A stretch of DNA of 34,503 nt from NORP181 sp047623555 (GTDB taxonomy: Bacteria; Pseudomonadota; Alphaproteobacteria; Rhodobacterales; Rhodobacteraceae). Below are positions 33,596-34,503 of the stretch, piece after piece (the stretch's first letter is position 1; every line of letters begins with the position of its first letter). Made by a program: the position numbers and the translations under genes. The DNA lies in NCBI GenBank assembly GCA_047623555.1, contig JBLHMP010000038.1, positions 1-34,503 of the forward strand, in the 5' to 3' direction. The notes beneath the pieces were generated by a model. That model was not told the origin of the DNA. It saw only the letters and a list, made by a program, of their open reading frames with translations, and did not search any database.

Positions 33596-34503
33596 TTAGT
33601 CCGGAATCGCGAACACCTGACCCGGGTAAATCAGATGTGGATTGCGGATGTGATGACGGTTGGCCTCAAACACCTTTACATATAAAACCCCATCGCCGTA
33701 CCGCTCACGCGAGATCGCCCAAAGCGTATCGCCGGTTTGCACCGTCACCAAACGGATCGGCGGTGGTGCAGTGGCAACGGTCGGCGACGTTCCGGCAACA
33801 CCGTTAGTGTCGGCGATAACAACAGGCACAGGGGGGCGCAGATCCTCGGGAGATTCGCGAACGAACGGCGTTTCCAGGCGGCTTAGGACCTTGCCAGCCG
33901 CGTCCAGCGCATCCAGTCGCAATGTATACAGGCCCGGTTCGATCCCGTCCATTTCACCCCGCCAGCGGCCATTGGCCTTAACGGTAAGGTCGGTGATAGC
34001 GCTGTTATCCAGATAAATGCGAATAACCGAGTCCGGCGTAGCCCGCCCGCTCAGCAGCACATTACCCGTATCCGAATAACCGATAGTGTCCAGAACCAGA
34101 GGGATCACATCCGCAGGGTCCGGCACGGTTGCAGGTTGCAACAGCTCTACGCCTTCGGCATCCGCCCGCAAGACCGCAACAGGCGCAGGCGCTGCGGGTT
34201 CCGCAATCGGTTCAGGGTCTTTGGTCGGGTCAGTTGTGGCGGTAGGCGCAGGGTCGGTGGTTGGTTCGCTCTCGGCCAAAGGTGTTGGTTCGGCAACGGG
34301 CACAGCTTCTACAAGGGGTGCAGGTTCGACCGCTGGCGCAGGCTCCGCCACAGGGGCAGGCTCTGCGGTCGGTTCTGGTTCTGTCATCGGCGCAGGGTCC
34401 ACAGCGGGTTTTGGATCTGCAATAGCAATGGCCCCAGGCTCCGCCACAGGGGCAGGCTCTGCGGTCGGTTCTGGCTCTGTCATCGGCGCAGGGTCCACAG
34501 CGG
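33596..34503 (-). CDS. LysM-domain protein with Glu/Pro/Ala repeats, 5' end beyond window
   Basis: The frame is open to the right edge, so the start and any signal peptide are missing. The visible 302 residues begin with a tract rich in E, P, A and T (TEPEPTAEPAPVAEPAP-like units), then an Ig-like or Big-type beta-sandwich (about residues 138-220 of the visible part, with LSGRATPDSVIRIYLD and LYTLRLDALD), and end with a single LysM motif (VQTGDTLWAISRERYGDG...NPHLIYPGQVFAIPD). LysM binds peptidoglycan or other N-acetylglucosamine polymers, so the protein probably sits in the periplasm with the repeat tract as a flexible spacer. It stops about 110 bases before the ABC gene start. Confidence 0.85.
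   Translation of the reverse strand, partial: AVDPAPMTEPEPTAEPAPVAEPGAIAIADPKPAVDPAPMTEPEPTAEPAPVAEPAPAVEPAPLVEAVPVAEPTPLAESEPTTDPAPTATTDPTKDPEPIAEPAAPAPVAVLRADAEGVELLQPATVPDPADVIPLVLDTIGYSDTGNVLLSGRATPDSVIRIYLDNSAITDLTVKANGRWRGEMDGIEPGLYTLRLDALDAAGKVLSRLETPFVRESPEDLRPPVPVVIADTNGVAGTSPTVATAPPPIRLVTVQTGDTLWAISRERYGDGVLYVKVFEANRHHIRNPHLIYPGQVFAIPD
34339..34503 (-). repeat. 96-base direct repeat within the LysM-protein gene
   Basis: Positions 34339-34407 and 34435-34503 are identical except for one base (T at 34379, C at 34475), 96 bases apart, i.e. a 32-residue unit running through MTEPEPTAEPAPVAEPGAIA and onward to the next copy. The second copy reaches the window edge, so more copies may follow. 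The near-identity points to recent duplication of the coding unit. Confidence 0.85.

Overview
The window looks like the chromosome of an alphaproteobacterium of the Rhodobacteraceae (Roseobacter group). This rests on GC-rich coding sequence, the composition of the proteins, and housekeeping gene order: acnA, a ccm cytochrome c maturation block, secDF-yajC and serS lie together, followed by der-bamB-yfgM. No rRNA, tRNA, CRISPR array, prophage or plasmid functions were seen. Functions are assigned by reading motifs only; no database search was run.

Left part (1-6.9 kb). The window opens inside the last codons of an insertion-sequence transposase. Next come two minus-strand genes for exported proteins (a proline-rich lipoprotein and a 189-residue periplasmic protein), then purB (adenylosuccinate lyase) on the plus strand. 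Two small exported proteins that share a C-x12-C-V motif follow, then a FliG-like protein standing apart from any flagellar locus, a DMT/EamA transporter, and a DUF1223 thioredoxin-like secreted protein on the minus strand.

Core part (7-20 kb). acnA and a small DOPA 4,5-dioxygenase-like gene run on the plus strand and converge on a long minus-strand series read yajC-secD-secF-TauE/SafE permease-Mth938/DUF498-ccmA-ccmB-ccmC-ccmD-ccmG. Most junctions overlap or are only a few bases wide, so this is probably one operon for Sec-dependent export and cytochrome c maturation. Divergent from yajC is a membrane-anchored pentapeptide-repeat protein whose 3' half is visibly more A+T-rich than its neighbours. 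serS follows and converges, with a 4-base overlap, on a fatty acid desaturase.

Right part (21-34.5 kb). The minus-strand yfgM-like, bamB and der genes form an envelope-biogenesis and ribosome-assembly cluster. A two-gene RND efflux operon (adaptor plus a 1259-residue permease) is read on the plus strand from a clear sigma70-type promoter whose -10 end overlaps a 7-bp-arm palindrome, a good candidate repressor site. It converges on a phospholipase D-family gene broken by a one-base frameshift, an Atm1-type ABC half-transporter, and a LysM protein with a Glu/Pro/Ala repeat tract that runs off the right edge.

I found no convincing new multi-gene system. The most informative unusual items are the promoter/operator architecture and atypical permease of the RND operon, the frameshifted phospholipase D gene, the pentapeptide-repeat membrane protein, the 96-bp coding repeat at the right edge, and a terminator-like sequence repeated downstream of ccmG and der.
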